A stretch of DNA of 64,000 nt from DASXUX01 sp036504595 (GTDB lineage Bacteria; Planctomycetota; SZUA-567; H5-PLA8): contig DASXUX010000067.1 of the NCBI GenBank assembly GCA_036504595.1, positions 1 to 64,000 on the forward strand, written 5' to 3'. The stretch's first letter is position 1; the number at the start of each line of letters is the position of its first letter. This document shows positions 49,392 through 57,318 of this stretch, in pieces. A program made the position numbers and the translations under genes. Below the pieces are notes generated by a model that was not told where the DNA came from, made no database searches, and saw only the letters and a program-made list of their open reading frames with translations.

Positions 49392-49766
49392 TCAGTGCAC
49401 GTTGTACCACTTGCCGCAGTGCTGGCAGAGAACGTCGCCGTGAGGAGAAATGGCGGAGCCGGTTTTCAGGCCGGCGCCGCAGTGAGGGCAATCGGTCAGG
49501 TTGCGGCGCGGTTCAGGCGCGCTGGGCGGAGGCGCGGTCGTGCGTTCGGTGGCGCGCTCGGGATCGGCGGAATCTTCCTGAAATTCATCGCGTGAACGGC
49601 GCGGGTTCTTGCCGAAGAGCGCGGCCAGGATAAAGACCACTCCAAAGAGCGGGAAGACGATCTTCGCCACGGGGAATGGACCCTCATTTGGCGCACTGGA
49701 CGTGATGGCAATGGCCATGATCGTCCACAGTATGCCAAACGCGACACCCACAATCCGGCCCGCCAT
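49392..49766 (-). CDS. Small membrane protein with C-terminal zinc ribbon
   Basis: 124 aa. ATG 49766 with AGGAGGAG. Two N-terminal membrane helices (VGVAFGILWTIMAIAITSSA, VAKIVFPLFGVVFILAALFG), a charged linker (RRSRDEFQEDSADPERATER), then a zinc ribbon with CPHCGAGL and LCQHCGKWYN. Unknown function; the ribbon faces the cytoplasm if the N-terminus does. Gene lies 14 bp after the end of the TMTC-like gene on the same strand, so probably the same operon. Confidence 0.82.
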   Translation of the reverse strand: MAGRIVGVAFGILWTIMAIAITSSAPNEGPFPVAKIVFPLFGVVFILAALFGKNPRRSRDEFQEDSADPERATERTTAPPPSAPEPRRNLTDCPHCGAGLKTGSAISPHGDVLCQHCGKWYNVH

Positions 49767-49779
49767 ATTCTCCTCCTGT

Positions 49780-51861
49780 TTACTTCTGCGGAATCGTTGA
49801 CTGCATATTTTTCGCGATGGGCGACCAGGGCGATTTGGCGGGAACTGTGCCCAGCACGCGGGCCGCCTCATCGTAGGTCTTGCGAGCGGACTCGGCGTCT
49901 TTCTGTTCCGTGTAAAGCTCGGCGACTCTGATCAGCGCGCGCGCGTTTAAGACGATCAGGGCCGAGTCTCTGGAGAGCTTCTGTGCAGCGTCCGCTTCGG
50001 CCGCCGCCTGCTTTGCCGCCGCAAAGCGTTTTTCGATCGCCAGGTCTTTGGCCGCTGCGCGTTCCAGGTCAGATTCGGCGAGGATGCGATAGGCGGTGGC
50101 CAAGGTCAGCGGAAGGTAGCCGAAACCGCGCTGGCCACGCGTCGGTTGGATCGATTGCCCACGGTCATCGACGAACGAGAGCATCGGCACGTCATCGGGG
50201 GGAAGTCGCCCAATGACTGCGCGCGCGTCCCGCAGCCGGCCGAGGGCCGGCAGCAGGCCGGCCTTTCGAACGCGGATGGTGAACGGATCGATGTGCGAAC
50301 GCACGTCGGGGCAGTTCTCAAGACCTTCATAGAGACTGAACCAGTCTTCAGCGGCCTGTTGCTGCAGCTCGGGATCAGGACGAGTGCCATCGGTCGCGTA
50401 GTACCTGAAGCGGTGCTCGAACACCCGCGTCGCGGCCAGACGCGCGAAGGCGGAGTCTGGCTGGCGGCGCAGAGCGTCGAGAATCAGATAATCGGTGTGC
50501 TCAAACAAATGCGAGCGTTGCGCTCCGAGCAGCGCGATCCCAGCCAGCCACAAACCAGCCGCCGGCCGCAAGAACGGCGTGAGTTTTGGCCGCCGTTCCA
50601 CCAAGCCCTGCACGGCGAGGCCCACAACCAGCAGGAGTCCCGGCGCGGCGAGGTAAACGTAGCGGTCCTGCATCCAGTAGGCGATCGCCACGATGTTCGC
50701 GTTCGGAAGCAGCGCACTGAAGAACCAGAGCGTACCGAGAATCGCAAGCGGGCGGCGGTCTCGCGGCGCGGACCAGATGCTGACGGCGAATACGGCGATG
50801 ATCAGCGTGCCGTAAATCCACACGCGAGCGTCGGCGAGGCTGAGGGCTGGGACGACGCCGTAGAAAAAGCTCAAATCAAACGGCGCGAAGACGTTCTTCA
50901 TGTAACGCCAGAAAATATCAGTGTCCGTCAGGAAGGCGGTCCAAGCGCTTCCGCCGGGCGGAGAAACCAACTCGGTTTCGAAACCGACCATGGCGAAGCT
51001 CATCGCTGCGAAACAAAGCGCCGCGGGCAGAGCCATTCTGACGACGAAGCGGAACCAGCACACGGGCTGGCGCAGGTTGAAGCGATGCAGCGGCGGATCG
51101 ATAAGTTCGAGCGCGGCAAGCACCGGTAGCAGCCCAACCGCACTGGTTTTGCTCATCACTGCCAGCGCGTAAAACAGCGTGACCAACGGCCAGCGCCACC
51201 AATGGGAATTGCGGATTGCAGATTGCGGATCGCGGATTGGCTCCGCGGTCTCACCCCGGCCTGCCGCCCACGCCCACAGTGCGGCGAAGCCGAAGAGGGC
51301 GACGAGGACGTTCTTCCGTTCGGCGATCCAGCACACGGATTCGCACGCCATCGGGTGCGCGGTCCACGCCAGCGCCACGAATGCCGCCAGGCCCGTTCCC
51401 GCGCCGATTCGCCGCAGAAACAGCCACAAAAAATATCCGGCGAGCAGATGATAGAGCCCGTTCATCAGCCGCATGCTCCAGGGCGGCGGGACGGCATAGT
51501 CGCGCGGCACCAGCGGCGGCCGCAACACCGGATCGCGCGGCTGCGCCGGAGGATCGTTTCGCGCATCGCCGAAGAGCAGCAGGTCGAGCGCGCGCGAAAG
51601 CGTGGTCACGGGCGGATAATGAGCAATGTCCGGCCGCAGCCCCAACCGCGCGCTCCACGGCACGCCCAGGCTGTTCTTCATGATGTCGGTGTCGTCGAAA
51701 TAGTAGAGCGGCGCGTTCCAGCAGGCGTGCAGGAGCAGGGCCGTGGCAACGAGCAGCAACCCGAACATCGCGCTGCGGCGATCCAGGATCTTGTCCAAGG
51801 CTGAAGTGGTTTGCATGGCGCTATAGGTACGTTCACCGGCCTGCGCAGGTTCGGTCGTCAT
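49780..51861 (-). CDS. Polytopic membrane protein, TMTC / O-glycosyltransferase-like with TPR-like tail
   Basis: 693 aa. Start ATG 51861, ten bases after the stop of the upstream DUF362 gene, so translation is probably coupled. Ten or so membrane helices in residues 30-470. The luminal-loop signature YYFDDTDIMKNSLG and AHPMACESVCWIAERKNVLV matches the TMTC/PMT-C-like family (usual form HPxxxESVAWVxxRKDxL). The C-terminal 220 residues are helical repeats. An in-frame heptad array (residues about 208-218, RDPQSAIRNS) interrupts a loop. Likely glycosylates proteins or lipids at the membrane. Confidence 0.8.
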   Translation of the reverse strand: MTTEPAQAGERTYSAMQTTSALDKILDRRSAMFGLLLVATALLLHACWNAPLYYFDDTDIMKNSLGVPWSARLGLRPDIAHYPPVTTLSRALDLLLFGDARNDPPAQPRDPVLRPPLVPRDYAVPPPWSMRLMNGLYHLLAGYFLWLFLRRIGAGTGLAAFVALAWTAHPMACESVCWIAERKNVLVALFGFAALWAWAAGRGETAEPIRDPQSAIRNSHWWRWPLVTLFYALAVMSKTSAVGLLPVLAALELIDPPLHRFNLRQPVCWFRFVVRMALPAALCFAAMSFAMVGFETELVSPPGGSAWTAFLTDTDIFWRYMKNVFAPFDLSFFYGVVPALSLADARVWIYGTLIIAVFAVSIWSAPRDRRPLAILGTLWFFSALLPNANIVAIAYWMQDRYVYLAAPGLLLVVGLAVQGLVERRPKLTPFLRPAAGLWLAGIALLGAQRSHLFEHTDYLILDALRRQPDSAFARLAATRVFEHRFRYYATDGTRPDPELQQQAAEDWFSLYEGLENCPDVRSHIDPFTIRVRKAGLLPALGRLRDARAVIGRLPPDDVPMLSFVDDRGQSIQPTRGQRGFGYLPLTLATAYRILAESDLERAAAKDLAIEKRFAAAKQAAAEADAAQKLSRDSALIVLNARALIRVAELYTEQKDAESARKTYDEAARVLGTVPAKSPWSPIAKNMQSTIPQK
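51207..51242. repeat. Heptad array (ATTGCGG type) inside a coding sequence
   Basis: attgcggattgcagattgcg, gatcgcggattgg: period 7. In frame within the TMTC-like gene, where the minus strand reads RDPQSAIRNS. Confidence 0.9.
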
Positions 51862-51870
51862 GGGAGTAGG

Positions 51871-52659
51871 TTAACAGACGATCTGAATGTCGTCCATCGT
51901 CCCCAGCACGCCATTGGCGCGTTTCAGGTATTCGATCTTCTTTGGATCGTGGCCGAGAAGTTGGCTGCCGACGGCATCGATGGCGACGGGGTCGAAGCTG
52001 GCGAGGATCAGACCCAGCTTTTTGGGCGTGCCGGCAAGATGCATGCCCGTCAGGGCGACGTTGGCATCGACTACGCAGAGTTCCGGGCGTTTGTAGAGGC
52101 AGATGTCCACGACCGAGTGATGCGTCGATGGCGAGTGCAGTTTCGACTTGTTCCACGAGCCTTCGTAGAACGGCGCGGGCGCGAGGCCGAACATATTTTT
52201 CATCGCGATGGTTGTGGTTGTGAAGCTGTGATCCTTAAGAATCGGCAGCGAGATGATGAACGCATTCACCGCGATTTCCGGAATGTGAAATTCCTTGAGT
52301 TGCAGCGTGTCCTTGCGGCGAAGGACCGTCGCGGGCTCCTGGTTAAAGTCGATCAACCGCAGCTTCATGCGGCTGGCCAGTGCGGTGTAGCCGTTCGCTT
52401 GAAAGGTGTCGGCGGTCACGCCGCTGCCGCAGCCTTCGCCGATGGCGATCTCGGCTTTACAGTGGGCGCGGCAGTATTCGGCAACGGCTTCGGCGGCGGC
52501 GACAGGCGTTGTCACGGGCGGGCCGTCGGCGTTCGTCAGATTAGGCTTGATGATGATGAGCCGGACGTTGGGCAATCGCGCGGCCGCGCCAATGGCGTCG
52601 AGCGCCTGGCGGACGCTGGAGCGATAGTCGGTACAGCGGACCTTGGCGACCTGGCTCAT
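51871..52659 (-). CDS. DUF362 domain protein
   Basis: 262 aa. ATG 52659 with AGGAGGCCGCTC. DUF362 blocks: VRLIIIKPNLTNADGPPVTT, EIAIGEGCGSGVTAD, FIISLPILKDHSFTTTTIAM, KNMFGLAPAPFYEG, LCVVDANVALTG, LILASFDPVAIDAVG and GHDPKKIEYL. Often found with ferredoxin domains and thought to bind metal; no Cys cluster here. Function unknown. Overlaps by close spacing with the TMTC-like gene, so functionally linked if translation is coupled. Confidence 0.88.
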   Translation of the reverse strand: MSQVAKVRCTDYRSSVRQALDAIGAAARLPNVRLIIIKPNLTNADGPPVTTPVAAAEAVAEYCRAHCKAEIAIGEGCGSGVTADTFQANGYTALASRMKLRLIDFNQEPATVLRRKDTLQLKEFHIPEIAVNAFIISLPILKDHSFTTTTIAMKNMFGLAPAPFYEGSWNKSKLHSPSTHHSVVDICLYKRPELCVVDANVALTGMHLAGTPKKLGLILASFDPVAIDAVGSQLLGHDPKKIEYLKRANGVLGTMDDIQIVC

Positions 52660-52683
52660 GAGCGGCCTCCTTTGATTTGCTGG

Positions 52684-52718
52684 ATTTTAGCCGCAGATCA
52701 ACGCGGACAAACGCAGAT
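52684..52718. repeat. Decamer-type direct repeats (CGCAGATNAA)
   Basis: ccgcagatcaacgcggacaa, acgcagataacag: three units of about 10 bp, unlike the 7-nt arrays elsewhere. In the DUF362 to rfbA gap. Confidence 0.55.
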
Positions 52719-52853
52719 AACAGAAAAATTCAGGCGCGGAGCTCAGCGCGGCGAGGCGGCGTGACTTGCCCGCATGGCATTCGTGCATTACAAACTTGGC
52801 CTTACATCTACCGCATCTGTGATGCTGCGGCGGGCGGGATAGCGAGGTCGCTT

Positions 52854-53732
52854 GTGAAAGGCATCGTTCTGGCTGGCGGAGCGGGGACGCGGCTGCACCC
52901 GCTGACGAAAGTGATCAGCAAGCAGCTTCTGCCGGTCTACAACAAGCCGATGATCTATTACCCGCTCAGCGTGCTGATGCTGGCGGGACTTCGCGAAATC
53001 CTGCTCATTTCCACGCCGCAGGATCTGCCGCATTTCAAAGCGCTCCTCGGTTCGGGCGAGCGACTCGGCCTGAAGTTCAGCTATGCGGAGCAACCTCGGC
53101 CGGAAGGGCTGGCGCAGGCGTTTCTGATCGGCCGCAAGTTTCTTGAAGGCGACTCGGCCTGCTTAATCCTTGGCGACAATATTTTCTACGGCCACGGACT
53201 GGTGGAGATCGTGAATAGCGCGGCCACTCTGAAGCAGGGCGCGAAGATTTTTGCGTATTACGTGCGCGATCCTGAACGCTACGGGGTGGTGGAATTCGAT
53301 GCCAGCGGGAAGGCTCTAAGCCTGGAAGAAAAGCCGCAGAAGCCCAAGAGCCAGTACGCGGTTCCGGGACTGTATTTCTACGGACCCGATGTGTGCGATC
53401 GAGCGGCGAAGTTGAAGCCGAGCGCGCGCAATGAGCTGGAGATCACCGATCTCAATCGCGTTTATCTCGAAGCGGGGCAGCTTAGCGTCGAGAAGATGGG
53501 GCGGGGGATTGCGTGGCTGGATACCGGCACGCACCGCAGCCTGGTCGAAGCGACGACGTTCATCCAAGCGATTGAAGAGCGGCAGGGATTGCAGGTCGCG
53601 TGCCTGGAAGAGATCGCTTGGCGCAGCGGATGGATCAGCGCTGAACAGGTGAAAGCCGAAGCGCAGAGCATGGGGAAGAGTTCGTACGCGGCGTACCTGT
53701 GGGATATGCTCAAGGCCGAGAAGCAGGTGTAA
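52854..53732 (+). CDS. rfbA: Glucose-1-phosphate thymidylyltransferase
   Basis: 292 aa, as typical RmlA. GTG 52854 with GAGG seven bases upstream; the frame is open far upstream but VKGIVLAGGAGTRLHPLTKV is the canonical N-terminus. Motifs: KQLLPVYNKPMIYYPLS, EGLAQAFLIG, CLILGDNIFYG, GVVEFDASGKALSLEEKP, AWLDTGTHRSLVEA. Makes dTDP-glucose, first step to dTDP-L-rhamnose for surface polysaccharide. rfbB, rfbC and rfbD follow on the same strand. Confidence 0.97.
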   Translation: MKGIVLAGGAGTRLHPLTKVISKQLLPVYNKPMIYYPLSVLMLAGLREILLISTPQDLPHFKALLGSGERLGLKFSYAEQPRPEGLAQAFLIGRKFLEGDSACLILGDNIFYGHGLVEIVNSAATLKQGAKIFAYYVRDPERYGVVEFDASGKALSLEEKPQKPKSQYAVPGLYFYGPDVCDRAAKLKPSARNELEITDLNRVYLEAGQLSVEKMGRGIAWLDTGTHRSLVEATTFIQAIEERQGLQVACLEEIAWRSGWISAEQVKAEAQSMGKSSYAAYLWDMLKAEKQV

Positions 53733-53737
53733 CGGCG

Positions 53738-53768
53738 AATTCAGAATTCAGAGTTCAGAATTCAGAGT
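53738..53768. repeat. Heptad array (ATTCAGA type)
   Basis: attcagaattcagagttcag, aattcagagta: four period-7 units after the rfbA stop. Confidence 0.9.
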
Positions 53769-53839
53769 ACGGCGCGTTTGGCGCGGAAGAACGACGGACG
53801 AAGGGGCGGCGAGACGCCGGCGGTACGGTACAAACGACA

Positions 53840-54922
53840 ATGAGCGCCAAAGCACCACTCACAAATCCCACGCACACGCCGCGAGTCGCTCTGGTGACCG
53901 GCGGAGCTGGCTTCATTGGCGCGAACTTCGTTCACCACTGGCTGAAGACGGATTCGAAGCTGCGCGTGGTCGTGCTGGACGCTCTGACGTACGCGGGCAA
54001 TCTGGGCAATCTGAAGGGACTGGACCAGACGGCGGCGGGGCGGTACCGGTTCGTGCACGGAGACATTTGCGACGAACCGCTCGTGGAATCCCTGCTTGAG
54101 AGCGAGAAGATCGACACGATCGCTCATTTTGCGGCTGAGAGCCACGTGGACCGTTCGATCGACGGTCCGATGGCGTTCGTGAAGACGAACGTACTGGGCA
54201 CGGCGGTGCTGCTGCAGGCGGCACGGAAGATCTGGCGCGAGCGGCGCGATGTGCGGTTCCATCACGTTTCGACGGACGAAGTTTACGGCTCGTTGGGCGC
54301 GACGGGCTTCTTTACGGAGACGACGGCGTACGATCCGTCGAGCCCTTACAGCGCGAGCAAGGCGGGCTCGGACCATCTGGTGCGGGCGTGGAACCGGACG
54401 TTCGGGTTGCCGGTGACGATTTCGAACTGTTCGAACAACTACGGTCCCTATCAATTCCCGGAAAAGCTGATCCCGCTGATGATCATGAACTGCCTGTCGG
54501 GCAAGCCGCTGCCGGTCTACGGCGACGGCAAGAACGTGCGTGATTGGCTGTACGTGGAAGACCACTGCCGTGCGATCGATCTGGTCATCCGCCGCGCGGA
54601 AGTGGGCACGACGTACAACATCGGCGGCCACAACGAATGCGCAAACATCGACATCGTTCAGCGGCTCTGCGATTTGGTCGATGAACTGCGCCCGCAGGCG
54701 GAAAGCCGGCGCAAGCTGATCACGTTTGTGAAAGACCGCCCCGGCCACGACCGGCGCTACGCGATTGACGCGGGCTTGATCGAACGCGAACTGGGCTGGA
54801 CGCCGAAGGAGACGTTCGCGACGGGCCTGCGCAAGACGGTGCAGTGGTATCTCGATCGCCAAGACTGGGTTTCTGAGATCACCAGCGGGCGGTATCGCGG
54901 GGAACGGCTGGGGCTGACGTAA
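53840..54922 (+). CDS. rfbB: dTDP-glucose 4,6-dehydratase
   Basis: 360 aa. ATG 53840; the frame is open upstream but that part translates an ATTCAGA heptad array. Extended SDR: ALVTGGAGFIGANFV (NAD site), HFAAESHVDRSIDGP, STDEVYGSLG with the catalytic Asp/Glu, YSASKAGSDH (Tyr/Lys), NNYGPYQFPEKLIPL and RDWLYVEDHC. Converts dTDP-glucose to the 4-keto-6-deoxy sugar. Weak ribosome site. Confidence 0.97.
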   Translation: MSAKAPLTNPTHTPRVALVTGGAGFIGANFVHHWLKTDSKLRVVVLDALTYAGNLGNLKGLDQTAAGRYRFVHGDICDEPLVESLLESEKIDTIAHFAAESHVDRSIDGPMAFVKTNVLGTAVLLQAARKIWRERRDVRFHHVSTDEVYGSLGATGFFTETTAYDPSSPYSASKAGSDHLVRAWNRTFGLPVTISNCSNNYGPYQFPEKLIPLMIMNCLSGKPLPVYGDGKNVRDWLYVEDHCRAIDLVIRRAEVGTTYNIGGHNECANIDIVQRLCDLVDELRPQAESRRKLITFVKDRPGHDRRYAIDAGLIERELGWTPKETFATGLRKTVQWYLDRQDWVSEITSGRYRGERLGLT

Positions 54923-54945
54923 CGGATAGTAGGCAGGAGCGACCA

Positions 54946-54971
54946 TCAGAACCGCGACCGTAAGGGAGCGG
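54946..54971. repeat. CGCGACCGTAAGGGAGCGG element, copy 2
   Basis: Identical over 26 bp to 45804-45829. In the rfbB to rfbC gap. Confidence 0.85.
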
Positions 54972-54999
54972 CAGCGCGGCGGCGAGAATCGCAAACCTA

Positions 55000-55034
55000 A
55001 CCCCCCGGCCCCCTTCCCTCGGAGGGAAGGGGGA
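55000..55034. repeat. CCCTTCCCTC palindrome before rfbC
   Basis: ccccccggcccccttccctc then ggagggaagggggag: CCCCCTTCCCTC is perfectly complemented by GAGGGAAGGGGG. Sits 22 bp before the inferred rfbC start. Confidence 0.8.
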
Positions 55035-55055
55035 GAACGACACGGAGAAACGGCA

Positions 55056-55622
55056 ACGAAGCGCATTGAAACAGAACTGCCCGGCGTCTGCATTCTGGAA
55101 CCGAAAGTCTTCGGGGATGAACGCGGGTTTTTCATGGAGACGTACAGCACGAAGGTGCTGGCGGAGCTCGGCATTCGCGAGACGTTTGTGCAGGACAACC
55201 ATTCGCGTTCTCAGCGCGGCGTTTTGCGCGGGCTGCATTATCAGCTTGGACGGCCTCAGGCCAAACTGGCGCGGGTGATCAGCGGGGAAGTCTTCGATGT
55301 CGCGGTCGATTTGCGCCGCGGAAGCCCGACCTTCGGCAAGTGGACGGGCGTTAAGCTTTCGGCCGAGAACAAGCTGACGATTTATGTTCCGATTGGTTTC
55401 GCACATGGGTTTTATGTGCTCTCCGAAAGCGCGGAGTTTCTGTACAAGTGTTCGGATTACTATGCGCCGGCTGAAGAGCGCGGGGTTATCTGGAACGATC
55501 CGCAGATCGCGGTTGGCTGGCCGCTGGTGGGGCCGCCGATTCTGTCGAACAAAGATCGCGCGTACGGGACGCTGGCGGCGATGAAGCTCGATGAATTACC
55601 AGTATACGGAGCGCGACCGTGA
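55056..55622 (+). CDS. rfbC: dTDP-4-dehydrorhamnose 3,5-epimerase with ACG at the start position
   Basis: 188 aa if translation begins at ACG 55056, which is preceded by GGAG at ideal spacing and followed by KRIETELPGVCILEPKVFGD, the normal RmlC N-terminus (usually M-K-x-I-E-T). No ATG, GTG or TTG lies in frame upstream back to a TAG at 54930. The first in-frame ATG (55134, METYSTK) would remove the first beta strands and the FGDERG block used for dTDP binding. Downstream motifs are intact: RGVLRGLHYQ (catalytic His), FAHGFYVLS, YKCSDYYAPAEERGVIWNDP. ACG initiation, a recent start loss or a base error are all possible. Confidence 0.85.
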   Translation, partial: TKRIETELPGVCILEPKVFGDERGFFMETYSTKVLAELGIRETFVQDNHSRSQRGVLRGLHYQLGRPQAKLARVISGEVFDVAVDLRRGSPTFGKWTGVKLSAENKLTIYVPIGFAHGFYVLSESAEFLYKCSDYYAPAEERGVIWNDPQIAVGWPLVGPPILSNKDRAYGTLAAMKLDELPVYGARP

Positions 55623-55632
55623 AATGCGGCGG

Positions 55633-55719
55633 GGGTATGGGGTATAGGGTCTCGGGTATGGGGATGGCTACACTGTCACAAGCCGTCTCGATACCCTATA
55701 CCCCATACCCGATACCCCT
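55633..55719. repeat. Inverted heptad arrays (GGGTATN type)
   Basis: Left: gggggtatggggtatagggt, ctcgggtatgggg. Right: tcgataccctataccccata, cccgatacccc. Same heptad as at 25997-26211 and 62718-62752. Between rfbC and rfbD. Confidence 0.9.
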
Positions 55720-55745
55720 GTTCGCGGCGGCGAAAGGCTAGGCGA

Positions 55746-56588
55746 ATGAGGATCGTCATCACCGGTGGCAACGGAATGCTCGGGCGGACGCTGCAGCGGC
55801 GGCTGAGCGGGCATGAGCTGTTCGTCGCCGATTTGCCGCAGGTCGATATCACGAATCTCAGCTCTATCAGCGGGGCAGTCGAGCAGGCAAAGGCAGAGGT
55901 GGTGATTCACTGCGCGGCGATGACGGCGGTGGATCGCTGCGAGACCGAAGCGGACTTGGCGTACAAAATCAATTCGGTCGGATCGGCGAATGTGGCCATC
56001 GCGTGCCAGCGTGCGGGCGCGCGGTTGATCGCGCTTTCGACAGACTACGTTTTTGCGGGCGATCTGAGCCGGCCGTACCACGAATGGGATGCGACGGGCC
56101 CGCGAACGGTCTACGGCGCGTCGAAGCTGGCCGGCGAGGAGGCCATTCGCGCGCACTGTCCGGATCACGCGATTTTGCGAATAGCCTGGCTCTACGGGCC
56201 GGGCGGGCCGAGCTTTCTGCACACGATGCTGAAGCTGGCCGCTGAAGCTGGCGCGCCGCTGAAGGTCGTTAACGATCAGGTTGGAAATCCGACCTCGACC
56301 GACGCGGTGGCTGACCGGATTGCGGAGTTCATCGATCTGCCGCTGGCAGGGACGCTGCATCTGACCTGTGAAGGCGAGGCGAGCTGGTTTGATTTCGCTC
56401 GCGAAATTTTCGCTCAGCGCCCCGGCAAACGCAATCTTCTCCCTTGCGCGACCGCCGAGTATCCCCGGCCCGCTCCGCGGCCAGCCAATTCACGGCTCGA
56501 AAAGCGCGCGCTGCGCCTGCATGGGCTGAAACCCATGCCGGACTGGCGCGAGACGCTGCGGCGGTATGTGCGCGAACACGCGAGTTGA
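55746..56588 (+). CDS. rfbD: dTDP-4-dehydrorhamnose reductase
   Basis: 280 aa. MRIVITGGNGMLGRTLQRRL gives the NADPH site; DITNLSSISGA, HCAAMTAVDRCE, LSTDYVFAGD (catalytic Thr/Asp), TVYGASKLAGEEA (Tyr/Lys) and WLYGPGGPSFL follow. Makes dTDP-L-rhamnose, final enzyme of the set. Order rfbA-B-C-D with all genes plus-strand implies one operon, though each gap holds repeats. No rhamnosyltransferase follows. Confidence 0.97.
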   Translation: MRIVITGGNGMLGRTLQRRLSGHELFVADLPQVDITNLSSISGAVEQAKAEVVIHCAAMTAVDRCETEADLAYKINSVGSANVAIACQRAGARLIALSTDYVFAGDLSRPYHEWDATGPRTVYGASKLAGEEAIRAHCPDHAILRIAWLYGPGGPSFLHTMLKLAAEAGAPLKVVNDQVGNPTSTDAVADRIAEFIDLPLAGTLHLTCEGEASWFDFAREIFAQRPGKRNLLPCATAEYPRPAPRPANSRLEKRALRLHGLKPMPDWRETLRRYVREHAS

Positions 56589-56632
56589 AGGGAACACGTG
56601 CCACTTGATTTTGGCGTGAGCGAGATGCAGAG

Positions 56633-56998
56633 CTACTCAGGTTCTTGGTAGATACGTAGACGCTCTTTTTGGACCACCCACAGCTTCCCGCGCACATCTT
56701 CTCGGGACAGCGCCTCGGTCAGAGCTTGCACCGCGTCGTCAAGGTCGGCAGGCGTAGCCTTCTTTGGCAAGCGCAGCACGACGATTCCGCAGAATCGCGA
56801 GGGCTTGAACACTAGCGGATTTGCATAATCCAAATCCAACGTAACGAGACAGCGCTCCTCGTTTCGACACGCTTCGATAACCGTTTCATCGTGGGCACCG
56901 CAAAGTTGCTGCTCGACTATGGTTCGAACATCATGTCCTGCGCCACTCAGCGCCGCCAGACCTCGCTGCCCCAGATTCTCATCAAGCTTCAGCTTCAC
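56633..56998 (-). CDS. DUF5615 PIN-like protein (putative toxin)
   Basis: 121 aa from GTG 56998, with GAGG six bases upstream. The PIN/Mut7-C-like fold shows KLKLDENLG at the N-terminus and LVTLDLDYAN in the middle, supplying acidic residues for metal binding. VRTIVEQQLCGAHDETVIEA lies between. Its start overlaps the stop of the DUF433 gene (GTGA), a typical toxin-antitoxin arrangement where DUF433 is the antitoxin. Action on RNA is inferred from family only. Confidence 0.85.
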   Translation of the reverse strand: MKLKLDENLGQRGLAALSGAGHDVRTIVEQQLCGAHDETVIEACRNEERCLVTLDLDYANPLVFKPSRFCGIVVLRLPKKATPADLDDAVQALTEALSREDVRGKLWVVQKERLRIYQEPE

Positions 56999-57240
56999 GC
57001 GGACCTCAGTGGCAGATCCACAAAGCGTTCCCGCGACATCTCCGCGCCGTAAGCGATGCACGCGAGAATGTCGGCCTCAACAAGGCCGGGGTACTGTTTC
57101 AGAAGTTCGACCGACGTCATGCCGCTGGCCAGGAAGTCGAGGATCAGCGACACCCAAATTCGGTGGCCACGGATGCACGGTTTGCCGAAGCAGATGTTGG
57201 GATCTATGGAGATTCGGCCAAGCAATTCGTCGCGAGTCAT
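56995..57240 (-). CDS. DUF433 protein (putative antitoxin)
   Basis: 81 aa. ATG 57240 with GAGGGAAACG. Signature of DUF433: RISIDPNICFGKPCIRGHRI, VSLILDFLASGMTSVELL, YPGLVEADILACIAYGAE, a small helix-turn-helix-like fold. Located directly before, and overlapping, a DUF5615 gene, the standard pairing. Often repress their own operon. Confidence 0.9.
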   Translation of the reverse strand: MTRDELLGRISIDPNICFGKPCIRGHRIWVSLILDFLASGMTSVELLKQYPGLVEADILACIAYGAEMSRERFVDLPLRSA

Positions 57241-57318
57241 AGCGTTTCCCTCATGCAAAGTATACCCGGCCGCCCGCAGCAGTAGCAACCAGGTGTCTGC
57301 TTCGTCAGCCGTCACTAC

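Noticed and set aside
53762..55198. 478-residue minus-strand frame
   Set aside because: Antisense to rfbB and rfbC; Arg/Val-rich shadow composition.
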